From: Halomonas sp. SSL-5
GTDB taxonomy: Bacteria > Pseudomonadota > Gammaproteobacteria > Pseudomonadales > Halomonadaceae
NCBI RefSeq assembly: GCF_030708455.1
Contig: NZ_JAUYWF010000002.1
Location: 124,001-188,000 of the forward strand
Direction: 5' to 3'
DNA length: 64,000 bases
The translations under genes and the position numbers were made by a program. Below are positions 9,424 through 17,433 of the stretch, piece by piece (the first letter of the stretch is position 1; every line of letters begins with the position of its first letter). The notes beneath the pieces were generated by a model. That model ran no database searches. It saw only the letters and a program-made list of their open reading frames with translations, and was not told where the DNA came from.

Positions 9424-10629
9424 CTACCGGACCACCCCCGCCCGCCTGAGCCTGGCGATATCCTCCGCGGTGAGCCCCATCTCGGCCAGCAGGGCATCGC
9501 TGTCCTGGCCCAGGCGAGGCGGGGCCACCTCGCTGGTGGCGGAGGCGCCGTCGAAGCGCAGCGGGTTGGCCACCTGGGGTACCTCGAGATCGCCACGCTT
9601 GAGGACACGGTGCATCTGGCGATGCTGCACCTGGGGATCCTCGAACACCTCGCTGACGCTGTTGATGGGCCCGGCGGGGATGCCGCGCGCCTCCAGCTCA
9701 CCCAGCCACTCGTCCCGGGGCCGGGTGGCCAGTATCGCCTGGATCATCGGCACCAGCACCTCGCGGTTGCCGACCCGGGCGGCGTTGGTGGCATAGGCGG
9801 GATCCCGCGCCCACTCGGGATGGCCCAGCAGTGCGGCGAAGCGGGCGAACTGGGCATCATTGCCCACGGTGAGCACCAGGTGGCCGTCGGCACAGTCGAA
9901 GGCCTGGTAGGGCACGATATTGGGATGGGCGTTGCCGTGGCGCTCGGGGTCCTGGCCGCTGACCAGGGCGTTGAGGGCCTGGTTGGCCAGGGTGGCCACC
10001 TGGACGTCGAGCAGCGCCACGTCCACATGGCGGCCGACGCCGGTGCCAGCACGCTCCTGCAGCGCCGCCAGCACGCCCACCGTGGCGTAGAGGCCGGTCA
10101 TCACATCGGTGATCGCCACTCCGGTCTTCATGGGCATGGCGTCGGCTTCGCCGGTCAGGCTCATCAGCCCGCCCATGGCCTGGATCATGAAGTCGTAGCC
10201 GGCGCGGTGGGCATAGGGGCCGTCCTGTCCGAAGCCGGTGATGGAGCAGCCGATCAACCGCGGGTTGTCGGCGTGCAGGCTGGCGTAGTCGAGGCCGTAC
10301 CTGGCCAGGCCACCGACCTTGAAGTTTTCGAGCAGGATATCGGCGCCCGCCGCCAACCGGCGCACCAGCGCCTGGCCCTCCTCGGTGGCGATATCCACGG
10401 CCAGGGAGTGCTTGCCGCGGTTGGCACAGAGGTAGTAGGCGGCGACCTTGTCGCGCTCGCTCTCCTCCGCCAGCCACGGCGGTCCCCAACCGCGGGTGTC
10501 GTCGCCGCGGCTGGGGTGTTCGATCTTGATCACCCGGGCCCCCAGGTCGGCGAGCAGCTGGCCCGCCCAGGGGCCGGCCAGCACCCGCGACATGTCGAGC
10601 ACCGTGATGCCATCCAGTGGTCCACTCAT
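9424..10629 (-). CDS. CaiB/BaiF class III CoA-transferase (probable glutarate CoA-transferase)
   Basis: A 401-residue family III CoA-transferase. The N-terminal LDMSRVLAGPWAGQLLADLG and VIKIEHP, the middle GYDFMIQAMGGLM, and a conserved Asp-containing ADILLENFKVGG are typical. Placed directly downstream of glutaryl-CoA dehydrogenase, it most likely activates glutarate with CoA from succinyl-CoA, feeding lysine or glutarate breakdown; the substrate is inferred from context. The ATG at 10629 is chosen because AAGGAG lies 6 bases upstream; an earlier GTG at 10647 overlaps that site. Repeat copies B and C bracket the gene as direct repeats. Confidence 0.88.
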   Translation of the reverse strand: MSGPLDGITVLDMSRVLAGPWAGQLLADLGARVIKIEHPSRGDDTRGWGPPWLAEESERDKVAAYYLCANRGKHSLAVDIATEEGQALVRRLAAGADILLENFKVGGLARYGLDYASLHADNPRLIGCSITGFGQDGPYAHRAGYDFMIQAMGGLMSLTGEADAMPMKTGVAITDVMTGLYATVGVLAALQERAGTGVGRHVDVALLDVQVATLANQALNALVSGQDPERHGNAHPNIVPYQAFDCADGHLVLTVGNDAQFARFAALLGHPEWARDPAYATNAARVGNREVLVPMIQAILATRPRDEWLGELEARGIPAGPINSVSEVFEDPQVQHRQMHRVLKRGDLEVPQVANPLRFDGASATSEVAPPRLGQDSDALLAEMGLTAEDIARLRRAGVVR

Positions 10630-10659
10630 CTCGAGCTCCTTGCTCACTCTCAGCTCACT

Positions 10660-10767
10660 CGGGCTGATCCGGCAACCCGCCTGCGGGGAGGCGCTGTGAA
10701 TACCTCCCTGTACGCTACCGATTCCTTCCCTGGAATCGGACCTCCCCTTCGGCTGGTTCCCGGCGCC
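10660..10767 (+). repeat. Covarying intergenic repeat, copy C
   Basis: The left end is GGGCTGATCCGG, then GGAGGCGCTGTGAA. Hairpin 1 is TAC-CTCCCT-GTA. Hairpin 2 is ATTCC-TTCCCT-GGAAT, extendable to seven pairs (CGATTCC/GGAATCG). The stems differ from copy B in both arms at once, so pairing is kept. It lies between gcdH and the CoA-transferase gene. Confidence 0.9.
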
Positions 10768-10797
10768 CTCGTCAGACGCATGTCATGACCTACCGGC

Positions 10798-11979
10798 TTA
10801 ACCGGTAAAGGCCTGCAAGCCGGTCTGGGAACGGCCGAGGATCAGGGCGTGGACGTCGTGGGTGCCCTCGTAGGTGTTGACCGCCTCGAGGTTCATCACG
10901 TGGCGGATCACATGGTACTCATCGCTGATGCCGTTGCCGCCGTGCATGTCGCGGGCGACGCGGGCGATGTCCAGCGCCTTGCCGCAGTTGTTGCGCTTGA
11001 TCAGCGAGATCGCCTCCGGCACCAGCTGGCCGTCGTCGATCATGCGCCCGACGCGCAGCGCGGCCTGCAGGCCCAGGGTGATCTCGGTCTGCATGTCGGC
11101 GAGCTTCTTCTGGATCAGCTGGTTGGCGGCCAGGGGGCGGCCGAACTGCTTGCGCTCCAGGGTATAGTCGCGGGCCGCATGCCAGCACGCCTCGGCGGCG
11201 CCCATGGCGCCCCAGGCGATGCCGTAGCGGGCGCGGTTGAGACAGGAGAACGGCCCCTTGAGTCCCTTGACGCCGGGCAGGCGCTGCTCGTCGGAGACCT
11301 CCACGTCCTGCATGGCAATCTGGCCGGTGATGGAGGCGCGCAGGCTGAACTTGCCCTCGATCTTGGGCGCGGAGAGCCCCTTCATGCCCTTCTCGAGGAT
11401 GAAGCCGTTGACGACCCCCTCGTCATCCCGGGCCCAGACCACGAAGACATCGGCGATGGGCGAGTTGGTGATCCAGATCTTGGTGCCGTTGAGGCGCCAG
11501 CCGCCATCGGTGCGGGTGGCCCGGGTGCTCATGCCGCCGGGATCGGAACCGTGGTCCGGCTCGGTGAGGCCGAAGCAGCCTACCCACTCGCCGCTGGCCA
11601 GCTTCGGCAGGTACTTCTCGCGATGCTCCTCGCTGCCGAAGGCGTGGATGGGGTACATCACCAGGCTCGACTGCACGCTCATGGCGCTGCGATAACCGGA
11701 GTCGACCCGCTCCACCTCGCGGGCGATCAGGCCATAGCTGACATAGTTGAGCCCGGCACAGCCGTAGCCGTCGATGGTGGCGCCGAGCAGCCCCAGCTCG
11801 CCCATCTCGTTCATGATCTCGCGATGGAAGATCTCGTGGCGGTTGGCCTCGAGGATCCGCGGCAACAGCTTCTCCTGGCAGTAGTCGCGGGCGGTCTGGT
11901 GGACCATGCGCTCCTCTTCCGAGAGCTGGTCGACGAGGCGGAAGGGGTCGTCCCAGGTGACGGGGGTGATCTGGCTCAT
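10798..11979 (-). CDS. gcdH: Glutaryl-CoA dehydrogenase
   Basis: A 393-residue FAD enzyme of the acyl-CoA dehydrogenase family. It oxidises and decarboxylates glutaryl-CoA to crotonyl-CoA in lysine, tryptophan and glutarate catabolism. The sequence shows [14 protein letters not shown] and [17 protein letters not shown] (FAD and substrate binding), RKQFGRPLA, and the catalytic Glu in [17 protein letters not shown] near the C-terminus. The start has a clear AGGAG site. A perfect 10-bp inverted repeat overlaps the likely promoter, suggesting repression. The CoA-transferase gene follows about 170 bp downstream and is probably cotranscribed through repeat copy C. Confidence 0.96.
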   Translation of the reverse strand: MSQITPVTWDDPFRLVDQLSEEERMVHQTARDYCQEKLLPRILEANRHEIFHREIMNEMGELGLLGATIDGYGCAGLNYVSYGLIAREVERVDSGYRSAMSVQSSLVMYPIHAFGSEEHREKYLPKLASGEWVGCFGLTEPDHGSDPGGMSTRATRTDGGWRLNGTKIWITNSPIADVFVVWARDDEGVVNGFILEKGMKGLSAPKIEGKFSLRASITGQIAMQDVEVSDEQRLPGVKGLKGPFSCLNRARYGIAWGAMGAAEACWHAARDYTLERKQFGRPLAANQLIQKKLADMQTEITLGLQAALRVGRMIDDGQLVPEAISLIKRNNCGKALDIARVARDMHGGNGISDEYHVIRHVMNLEAVNTYEGTHDVHALILGRSQTGLQAFTG

Positions 11980-12003
11980 GGCGGACTCCTGTGGGGTGGC
12001 GGC

Positions 12004-12036
12004 TCTATAATGTCTACATTTTTTTCAAATGTAGAC
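12004..12036 (-). promoter_or_regulatory. gcdH promoter with perfect operator-like dyad
   Basis: GTCTACATTT (12012-12021) and AAATGTAGAC (12027-12036) form a perfect 10-bp inverted repeat with a 5-base spacer. On the minus strand a -10-like TATAGA (12004-12009) lies right beside it, 25-30 bases upstream of the gcdH ATG, so a bound protein would cover the -35/spacer region. The half-site TGTCTACA fits the loose GT-n2-AC pattern of GntR-type operators. No regulator gene is adjacent. Confidence 0.6.
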
Positions 12037-12080
12037 CACTAGCACCACCCTGCCAAGCCCCGATGGAGAAAAAACGCCCC

Positions 12081-13445
12081 TCAACGATAGCGGGAAAGCA
12101 CCACCCGGATCTGCCACCAGGCGACCAGGGCCATCAGCAGGTTGGCGGCGAGCATGCCGGCGAAGATGCCGGTGGTGCCGGCCAGCCGACCGCCCAGCCA
12201 GGCCAGGGGCACGCTGAGCACGAAGAGCCGCACCACCGAGAGGCGCATGGCGCGGGCCGGGCGATGCAGGGCGTTGCACGACGAGACCGCCAGGATCACC
12301 ACCCCCTGGGCCCCCAGGCCCAGGGGCACCAACCACAGGAAGTGGCGCAGTACCTCACCCACCGCCTCGCGCTCGGCGTAGCCCGCTACCAGCCAGGGCG
12401 CCAGCATCTGCAGCAGGGCCCACACCAGCAGCTGCCAGAGCAGCACGAACAGGAAGCAACCGAGGATGGCACGGCGTACCCGGTCGTACTGGCCGGCGCC
12501 GGCGTTCTGGCTGACCAGCGGCGAGAGAGTCATGGAGAGCCCCAGCACGGCGATCTGGGCGAACGCCTCGATGCGGGTGCCGACACCGAAGCCGGCCACG
12601 GCATCGTGGCCGTGGCCGGCGACGATGCGCGTCAGCAGGCCCATGGCCAGCGGGGTGAACACGCTGGTCAGGGCCGCGGGGCCGGCGATACGCCCCAGCT
12701 CCTGCCACGACTCGAGAAGCCCACGCCGGGTCAGGCCGGCGACGTCGAAGAGGCCGCTCAGTTCGCGCTGGAAGACCAGGGTCACCGCCATCAGGCCCCA
12801 GCTCAACACCGTGGCCAGCGCCGCCCCGGACACTCCCATGGCGGGTATCGGCCCCACGCCGAAGATCAGCCACCAGTCGAGCACCACGTTGACCAGGGCG
12901 GCCAGCGCCATCATCAGCCCCTGGGTGACGGTGTTACCGTGGGCACGCAGCAGGCTGTTGAGCACCCGGGGCACGATCATCGCCGCCGCGCCGAAGTACC
13001 AGACGCCCATGTAGTCGCGAATATGCGGCATCAGGGTGGCGTCGGCCCCCAGCAGACGGAACAGCGGCTCCAGGGTGGCAAGGCCCAGCAGTGTCATCAG
13101 CAGGCCGACGACGAGGCCCATCAGGGCGGCGTCGGTGGCGCGGCGCCGCACCGCTTCGAAGTCGCCCTGCCCCAGCCGTCGCGCCACCACCGCCGAGGTG
13201 CCGATCCCCAGGCCGATCGCCAGGCTGATCACGGTGAAGACCACCGGGAAGGTGAACGACACCGCCGCCAGGGGTTCGGTGCCCAGCCGCGAGATGAACC
13301 AGGTATCCACCAGGTTGAAGCTCAGCATGGCGATCATTCCACCGATCACCGGCAGGGTCTTGCGCAGCAGGGTGGCGGCGATGGGGCCTTCCAGCAGTTC
13401 GCGGCGGGCGGGGCGAGGCGGCGCGGCGGTGTGGGATGCGCTCAT
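12081..13445 (-). CDS. MATE family efflux transporter
   Basis: A 454-residue multidrug and toxic-compound extrusion protein with about 12 membrane segments. The start region LRKTLPVIGGMIAMLSFNLVD and the following DTWFISRLGTEPLAA match the first helices of NorM/DinF-like transporters. The two-fold repeat is visible (a second GPAALTSVFTPLAMGLLTR half begins near residue 240). It probably exports cationic compounds using a Na+ or H+ gradient; the substrate is unknown. It is the last gene of a purU, CbiM-like permease, MATE run, with a 6-base gap from the gene before it. Confidence 0.88.
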   Translation of the reverse strand: MSASHTAAPPRPARRELLEGPIAATLLRKTLPVIGGMIAMLSFNLVDTWFISRLGTEPLAAVSFTFPVVFTVISLAIGLGIGTSAVVARRLGQGDFEAVRRRATDAALMGLVVGLLMTLLGLATLEPLFRLLGADATLMPHIRDYMGVWYFGAAAMIVPRVLNSLLRAHGNTVTQGLMMALAALVNVVLDWWLIFGVGPIPAMGVSGAALATVLSWGLMAVTLVFQRELSGLFDVAGLTRRGLLESWQELGRIAGPAALTSVFTPLAMGLLTRIVAGHGHDAVAGFGVGTRIEAFAQIAVLGLSMTLSPLVSQNAGAGQYDRVRRAILGCFLFVLLWQLLVWALLQMLAPWLVAGYAEREAVGEVLRHFLWLVPLGLGAQGVVILAVSSCNALHRPARAMRLSVVRLFVLSVPLAWLGGRLAGTTGIFAGMLAANLLMALVAWWQIRVVLSRYR

Positions 13446-13451
13446 GGGGGC

Positions 13452-14123
13452 CTACTTGGTATCGATGTAGCGATGATCGTTGAAGGTCGCCACCCAGTGC
13501 GGGTGATAGACCAGCAGGATGCTCATCAGCATGCCGGTAATGAATGCCTCGGAGGGCATCAGCAGCGGCAGGAAACGGGCATACTCCATGGCCTGGTAGA
13601 GGGCGTGGGCATCGCTGGCACCGAGCAGCATCAGCCCCACCGCGGAGAGCCCCGCCGCCAGCGTGGAGAGGGCGGCGCCGAAGAAGCCGCAGACGAACAG
13701 GAACACCATCAGGTTGTCGGGCAGGAAGCGATCCACCAGTCGCCAGATGATCACCATGGTCAGCGCCGGCATGACACCGGTGACCAGCAGATTCACCCCC
13801 AGCAGCGGCCAGGCGACCCGGCCCGTCACCACCATCGCCAGGTTGATCAGCAGCAGGGAGAGCAGCGCCAGGGGCGCCTTGAACACCAGCACCAGCAGCG
13901 CGGTAAACATCAGGTGCAGGGTCAGCCAGTCCACCGCCTGGGCGCGCAGCTGCCACATCAGCAGCACCGCCACGCTGGCGGCCAGCCAGCGGTGCTGCAG
14001 CCCGCTGTCGGCGAGCAGGGCCCGCCAGGGACGCTGCAGCAGGGCCAGGGCCATCACGCCGAAGGCGATCAGCGAGGCGCTGACCAGCAGCCAGGGGGCC
14101 AGCACCGCATCGGAAAAGGACAT
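13452..14123 (-). CDS. CbiM-like energy-coupling factor permease homologue
   Basis: A 223-residue, almost entirely hydrophobic protein with about six or seven membrane segments. The HLMFTALLVLVF segment, LLLINLAMVVTGRVAWPLLGVNLLVTGVMPA and the late LLMPSEAFITGML resemble CbiM-type permeases of cobalt or nickel ECF transporters. The N-terminal metal-binding segment (an HIPDG-type start) of true CbiM is absent, and no CbiN, CbiQ or CbiO gene is nearby. It is therefore an orphan homologue of unknown substrate. It sits 15 bases after purU and 6 bases before a MATE gene. Confidence 0.55.
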   Translation of the reverse strand: MSFSDAVLAPWLLVSASLIAFGVMALALLQRPWRALLADSGLQHRWLAASVAVLLMWQLRAQAVDWLTLHLMFTALLVLVFKAPLALLSLLLINLAMVVTGRVAWPLLGVNLLVTGVMPALTMVIIWRLVDRFLPDNLMVFLFVCGFFGAALSTLAAGLSAVGLMLLGASDAHALYQAMEYARFLPLLMPSEAFITGMLMSILLVYHPHWVATFNDHRYIDTK

Positions 14124-14138
14124 GGACGCCTCCCGCCC

Positions 14139-14993
14139 TCAGGCAAACACCACGGTCTTGTTGCCGTGGATCAGCACGCGATCCTCGAGATGCCAGCGCA
14201 GCCCCCGCGCCAGCACCGCCTTCTCGACGTCACGGCCGAAGCGCACCAGGTCATCGGGGGTATGGCAGTGGCTGACCCGGTGGATGTCCTGCTCGATGAT
14301 CGGCCCGGCGTCGAGTTCGGCGGTGACGTAATGACAGGTGGCCCCGATCAGCTTGACCCCGCGCTCAAAGGCCTGGTGGTAGGGCTTGGCCCCGGCGAAG
14401 CTGGGCAGGAAGCTGTGGTGGATATTGATCACCCGCCCGGTGTAGCGCTCGCACAGCGCCGGCGGCAGGATCTGCATGTAGCGCGCCAGCACGATGCAGT
14501 CCGCCCGGGCCTCGGCGACCAGACGCTCCACCTCGTCGAAGGCCGCCTGCTTGCCCTCGACCGGGACCGGCACATGGTGGTAGGCGATGCCGTGCCACTC
14601 CACCAGGCCACGCATGGCCTCGTGGTTGGAGATCACCGCGGCGATATCGCAGTCGAGCTCGCCGGCGGTCCAGCGGTAGAGCAGGTCCACCAGGCAGTGG
14701 GACTCCTTCGACACCATCAGCACCACCCGCGGACGCTGCCGGGTATCGGCCAGCGCCCAGGTCATGTCGAACTCCGCGGCGATGGGCGAGAAGGCCTCGC
14801 GCAGCGCCTCGGGCGGCATGCCGATGGAGTCGGCCAGGATCTCGTAGCGCATGAAGAAGCGCCCCGTCTCGAGGTCGGAGTGCTGGCTCGCCTCGGTGAT
14901 CGAGCCGCCGTGACCGGCGATGAAGCCGGAGACGCGGGAGACGATCCCCACGCGATCGGGACAGGAGACAACCAGGCGGTAGTAGTGTGACAT
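14139..14993 (-). CDS. purU: Formyltetrahydrofolate deformylase
   Basis: A 284-residue enzyme that hydrolyses 10-formyltetrahydrofolate to formate and tetrahydrofolate, balancing one-carbon pools. An N-terminal ACT domain (RLVVSCPDRVGIVSRVSGFI) is followed by a formyltransferase-like domain with VISNHEAM, ARYMQILP, the catalytic-region NIHHSFLPSFAGAKPYHQA, and ATCHYVTAELDAGPII. The start at 14993 has TGGAGC upstream and gives the usual N-terminus; further in-frame extension reaches into the RNase J promoter region and is unlikely. Two membrane-protein genes follow at 15- and 6-base spacing. Confidence 0.95.
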   Translation of the reverse strand: MSHYYRLVVSCPDRVGIVSRVSGFIAGHGGSITEASQHSDLETGRFFMRYEILADSIGMPPEALREAFSPIAAEFDMTWALADTRQRPRVVLMVSKESHCLVDLLYRWTAGELDCDIAAVISNHEAMRGLVEWHGIAYHHVPVPVEGKQAAFDEVERLVAEARADCIVLARYMQILPPALCERYTGRVINIHHSFLPSFAGAKPYHQAFERGVKLIGATCHYVTAELDAGPIIEQDIHRVSHCHTPDDLVRFGRDVEKAVLARGLRWHLEDRVLIHGNKTVVFA

Positions 14994-15072
14994 GCGAAGC
15001 TCCAGGCTCAACGGGACGGGCGCGACAGTGTAGCGAAAACAGCGAGTTCCGACATCCGCCGGACGCCGCGCG

Positions 15073-15102
15073 TTGTGGGCCCCGGCGGGCTTCCCGTATA
15101 GT
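15073..15102 (+). promoter_or_regulatory. Candidate promoter of the RNase J-like gene
   Basis: TTGTGG (15073-15078), an 18-base spacer and TATAGT (15097-15102). Transcription would begin near 15109. That leaves the ATG at 15112 almost leaderless and makes the ATG at 15136 a serious alternative start. Confidence 0.45.
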
Positions 15103-15111
15103 GAAACCGCC

Positions 15112-16824
15112 ATGTCTCAGGAAATTCCCTCCGCGATGCCCAAGCCTCGAGTCCAGATCCGCCCACGCCGCCGCCCTCCCCTGCGCTTCCTGCCGCTGGG
15201 CGGCTGCGGCGAGATCGGCATGAACCTCAGCCTCTATGGCCATGGGGATGAGGAGGGCGACTGGATCGCGGTGGACTGCGGCATGATGATCCGCCAGGAC
15301 CTGCCGGACTCGCCGTTGCAGGTGCCCAACCTGGCCACCCTGGAGGCACTGGGCATCGTGCCGCGGGCGCTGGTCATCACCCATGGCCACGAGGACCATA
15401 TCGGCGCCGTCGCCTGGCTGTGGCCGAAATGGGGCTGCCCCATCCATGCCACCCCGCTGGCCGCCGGCCTGCTGCGCGCCAAGTTCGGCGAGCGCGGGCT
15501 CACCACCGAGGCCATCCAGGTGATCGAGCCCGGCGAGGCCATGGAGACGGGGCCCTTCACCCTGCGCTTCCTGCCGGTGACGCATTCCATTCCCGAGAGC
15601 TGCTCGCTGCTGATCTCCGTCGGCGAACACCGCGTGCTGCATACCGGTGACTGGAAGCTGGACCCTGACCCGCTGCTCGGCGCGCCGATCTCACCGGCCA
15701 CCTTCCGTGCCATCGCCCCGGTGGACCTGGTGGTGGGCGACTCCACCAATGCCCCGCTGCCCGGCGACTCGCGCAGCGAGGGCGAGGTGGCCGAGGCACT
15801 GGAGCACACCATCGCCCGCTGCGAGGGACGCGTGGTGGTCTCCTGTTTCGCCAGCAACCTGGCCCGGGTGCTGGCCATCGGCCGGGCGGCCGAACGCTGC
15901 GGCCGCCGGGTCAGCCTGATGGGGCGTTCCATGGAACGCATGGTGGCGGTGGCCCGGGGCCTGGGCTATCTGGACGACTTCCCGCCCCTGGTGCCCAGCA
16001 ACGACCTCGGCTACCTGCCCCCCGAGGAGGTGCTGGTGATCGCCACCGGCAGCCAGGGGGAGCCGCGCGCTGCGCTGCAGCGACTGGCCCGGGGGCGGCA
16101 TCGCTCGCTGGAGCTTACCCCCGGCGACAGCGTGATCTTCTCGGCCAAGGCCATCCCCGGCAACGAACTGTTGATCGAGCGTCTCAAGCGGGGGCTGCGC
16201 CACCTGGGCATCGAGATCCTCGACGAGTTCAACCACCCCGAGCTGCATGCCTCCGGCCACCCGGCCCAGGACGAGCTGCGCACCCTCTACGGCTGGGTGC
16301 GACCCCGCTACCTGCTGCCGGTGCACGGCGAGCCGCGCCACCAGCAGGCCCATCGCGAGATCGCCGAGGAACTCGGCATCCAGGCGCCGCTCTCTCCCCT
16401 GAACGGCGACATGATCCGCTTCGATGCCGACGGCCTGACCCTGGAGGGCCGCCATCCCCAGCCGCCCTGCATCGTCAGCCAGAACGCCGTGGCGCCGCTT
16501 CCCGGACTGGGCGGCCACCACGGCGGAGGCAGTCGCCACGGCAGTCTCTACCTGGCGCTGTCGGTGGCCGCCACCGAGGAGGGAGGCTGGACGCGCATCG
16601 GGCGGCTGATGCTCGACGCCGGCGAGGTGCAGGCCTTCGACGAGACCGACTTCTGCGACTGGCTCGATGACGCCCTGGAATCGCTGCGCGCCGACACCCT
16701 CGCCGATCTGCGCCTGGCCCTGCAGCCGCGGCTGATCGGCTGGTTCGCCGACCACCTGCGTCGCCTGCCGGAGATTCACCTGCAGATCCTCGCCATGGAG
16801 GCCCCGGCCACCAGCCACTCATGA
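15112..16824 (+). CDS. RNase J-type metallo-beta-lactamase/beta-CASP ribonuclease
   Basis: A protein of about 570 residues. FLPLGGCGEIGMNLSLYG opens the metallo-beta-lactamase domain. Its zinc motif THGHEDHIG lies near residue 92, HTGDWKLDPDP near residue 178, and ASGHPAQDEL followed by LLPVHGEPRHQ near residues 382-405. The beta-CASP insertion is present (VSCFASNLARV, ATGSQGEPRAAL). RNase J processes and degrades RNA by endo- and 5'-exonucleolytic attack. E. coli lacks the enzyme, but it occurs sporadically in gammaproteobacteria. ATG 15112 and ATG 15136 are both possible starts; the latter has AGGAA 12 bases upstream. Homology to RNase J is clear; RNA specificity is inferred. Confidence 0.85.
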   Translation: MSQEIPSAMPKPRVQIRPRRRPPLRFLPLGGCGEIGMNLSLYGHGDEEGDWIAVDCGMMIRQDLPDSPLQVPNLATLEALGIVPRALVITHGHEDHIGAVAWLWPKWGCPIHATPLAAGLLRAKFGERGLTTEAIQVIEPGEAMETGPFTLRFLPVTHSIPESCSLLISVGEHRVLHTGDWKLDPDPLLGAPISPATFRAIAPVDLVVGDSTNAPLPGDSRSEGEVAEALEHTIARCEGRVVVSCFASNLARVLAIGRAAERCGRRVSLMGRSMERMVAVARGLGYLDDFPPLVPSNDLGYLPPEEVLVIATGSQGEPRAALQRLARGRHRSLELTPGDSVIFSAKAIPGNELLIERLKRGLRHLGIEILDEFNHPELHASGHPAQDELRTLYGWVRPRYLLPVHGEPRHQQAHREIAEELGIQAPLSPLNGDMIRFDADGLTLEGRHPQPPCIVSQNAVAPLPGLGGHHGGGSRHGSLYLALSVAATEEGGWTRIGRLMLDAGEVQAFDETDFCDWLDDALESLRADTLADLRLALQPRLIGWFADHLRRLPEIHLQILAMEAPATSHS

Positions 16825-16870
16825 TAAGGCGGCAGGCCGGCATCCCCGCCTGGCCATGCTCCCGACAATG

Positions 16871-16899
16871 AAAAAGCCGCTCATCGAGAGCGGCTTTTT
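16871..16899. terminator. Bidirectional intrinsic terminator
   Basis: AAAAAGCCGCTC (16871-16882) pairs with GAGCGGCTTTTT (16888-16899) around ATCGA. T runs are present on both strands, so it serves both the RNase J-like gene and the converging H-NS-like gene. Confidence 0.92.
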
Positions 16900-16924
16900 C
16901 TTATCGCTGTCACTGCCCGAGGCC

Positions 16925-17215
16925 TTATCCCTTGCTGGCATTCTTGGGTGGACGTCCGCGCTTGCGACGCGGCGGCTCCACCACCAGATCATCCACGGAA
17001 AGTCCCGCCTCGGTGATCGCCTCGAGGATCTCGGAACGCTTGCGCTCCTTCGCGGCCTCCTCCTCCTGACGCTGCTGCTCCTCGTCCTTCTTCTGCTCGA
17101 TGACCTCCTCGATCACCTCGGCGAGCTTGTGCAGCTGTTCCATGCTTAGCTGACGTGCCGCGGCGCGTGCCACGTTCTTGTTGCGAGCGATGCGCTCCAG
17201 GGTTTCGCTGGACAT
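16925..17215 (-). CDS. Small H-NS-like nucleoid protein with AT-hook-like tail
   Basis: A 96-residue protein. Residues ~1-70 are charged and helical (coiled-coil, VIEEVIEQKKDEEQQRQEEEA), like the oligomerisation part of H-NS. The C-terminus ends PPRRKRGRPPKNASKG, in which RGRP is the minor-groove core of an AT-hook. The longer aromatic DNA-binding domain of E. coli H-NS is missing, so the protein is shorter than the 137-residue classical form. It probably binds AT-rich DNA as an oligomer and silences genes. An AGGAG site and a strong promoter lie upstream, and a shared terminator downstream; it stands alone after the Moco operon. Confidence 0.75.
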   Translation of the reverse strand: MSSETLERIARNKNVARAAARQLSMEQLHKLAEVIEEVIEQKKDEEQQRQEEEAAKERKRSEILEAITEAGLSVDDLVVEPPRRKRGRPPKNASKG

Positions 17216-17270
17216 CAGTCTCTCCTGAGCCGAATTGATGAGACGGGTGACGTGTGGTTACGTTGTGAAA

Positions 17271-17298
17271 AGTATATGCAGTAACTACCGCTTGGCAA
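17271..17298 (-). promoter_or_regulatory. Sigma-70 promoter of the H-NS-like gene
   Basis: On the minus strand TTGCCA (17293-17298), a 16-base spacer and TATACT (17271-17276): five of six matches in each box. The predicted leader is about 50 bases to the ATG at 17215. The surrounding DNA is AT-richer than the window average, compatible with autoregulation. Confidence 0.75.
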
Positions 17299-17366
17299 GA
17301 AAAGTCGACGGAATTTATGCGGCGAAGCGGAAGACAAAGCCGGCACCCGGTATGCGGTAATATCAT

Positions 17367-17393
17367 GCAAAAGCGGCGCTCGAGGACGCCGCT
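17367..17393 (-). terminator. Terminator of the Moco operon after moaA
   Basis: AGCGGCG (17372-17378) and CGCCGCT (17387-17393) form a stem around an 8-base loop, followed on the minus strand by TTTTGC. It separates moaA from the H-NS-like gene. Confidence 0.75.
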
Positions 17394-17433
17394 GAAGTGA
17401 AGACAAGGGCCAGGATGACACCCCGGAGGCGTA

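Noticed and set aside
11991-14990. 999-codon open frame on the plus strand
   Set aside because: It runs antisense across a MATE exporter, a membrane protein and purU, and its His/Gln/Gly-rich product is the usual GC-rich shadow.
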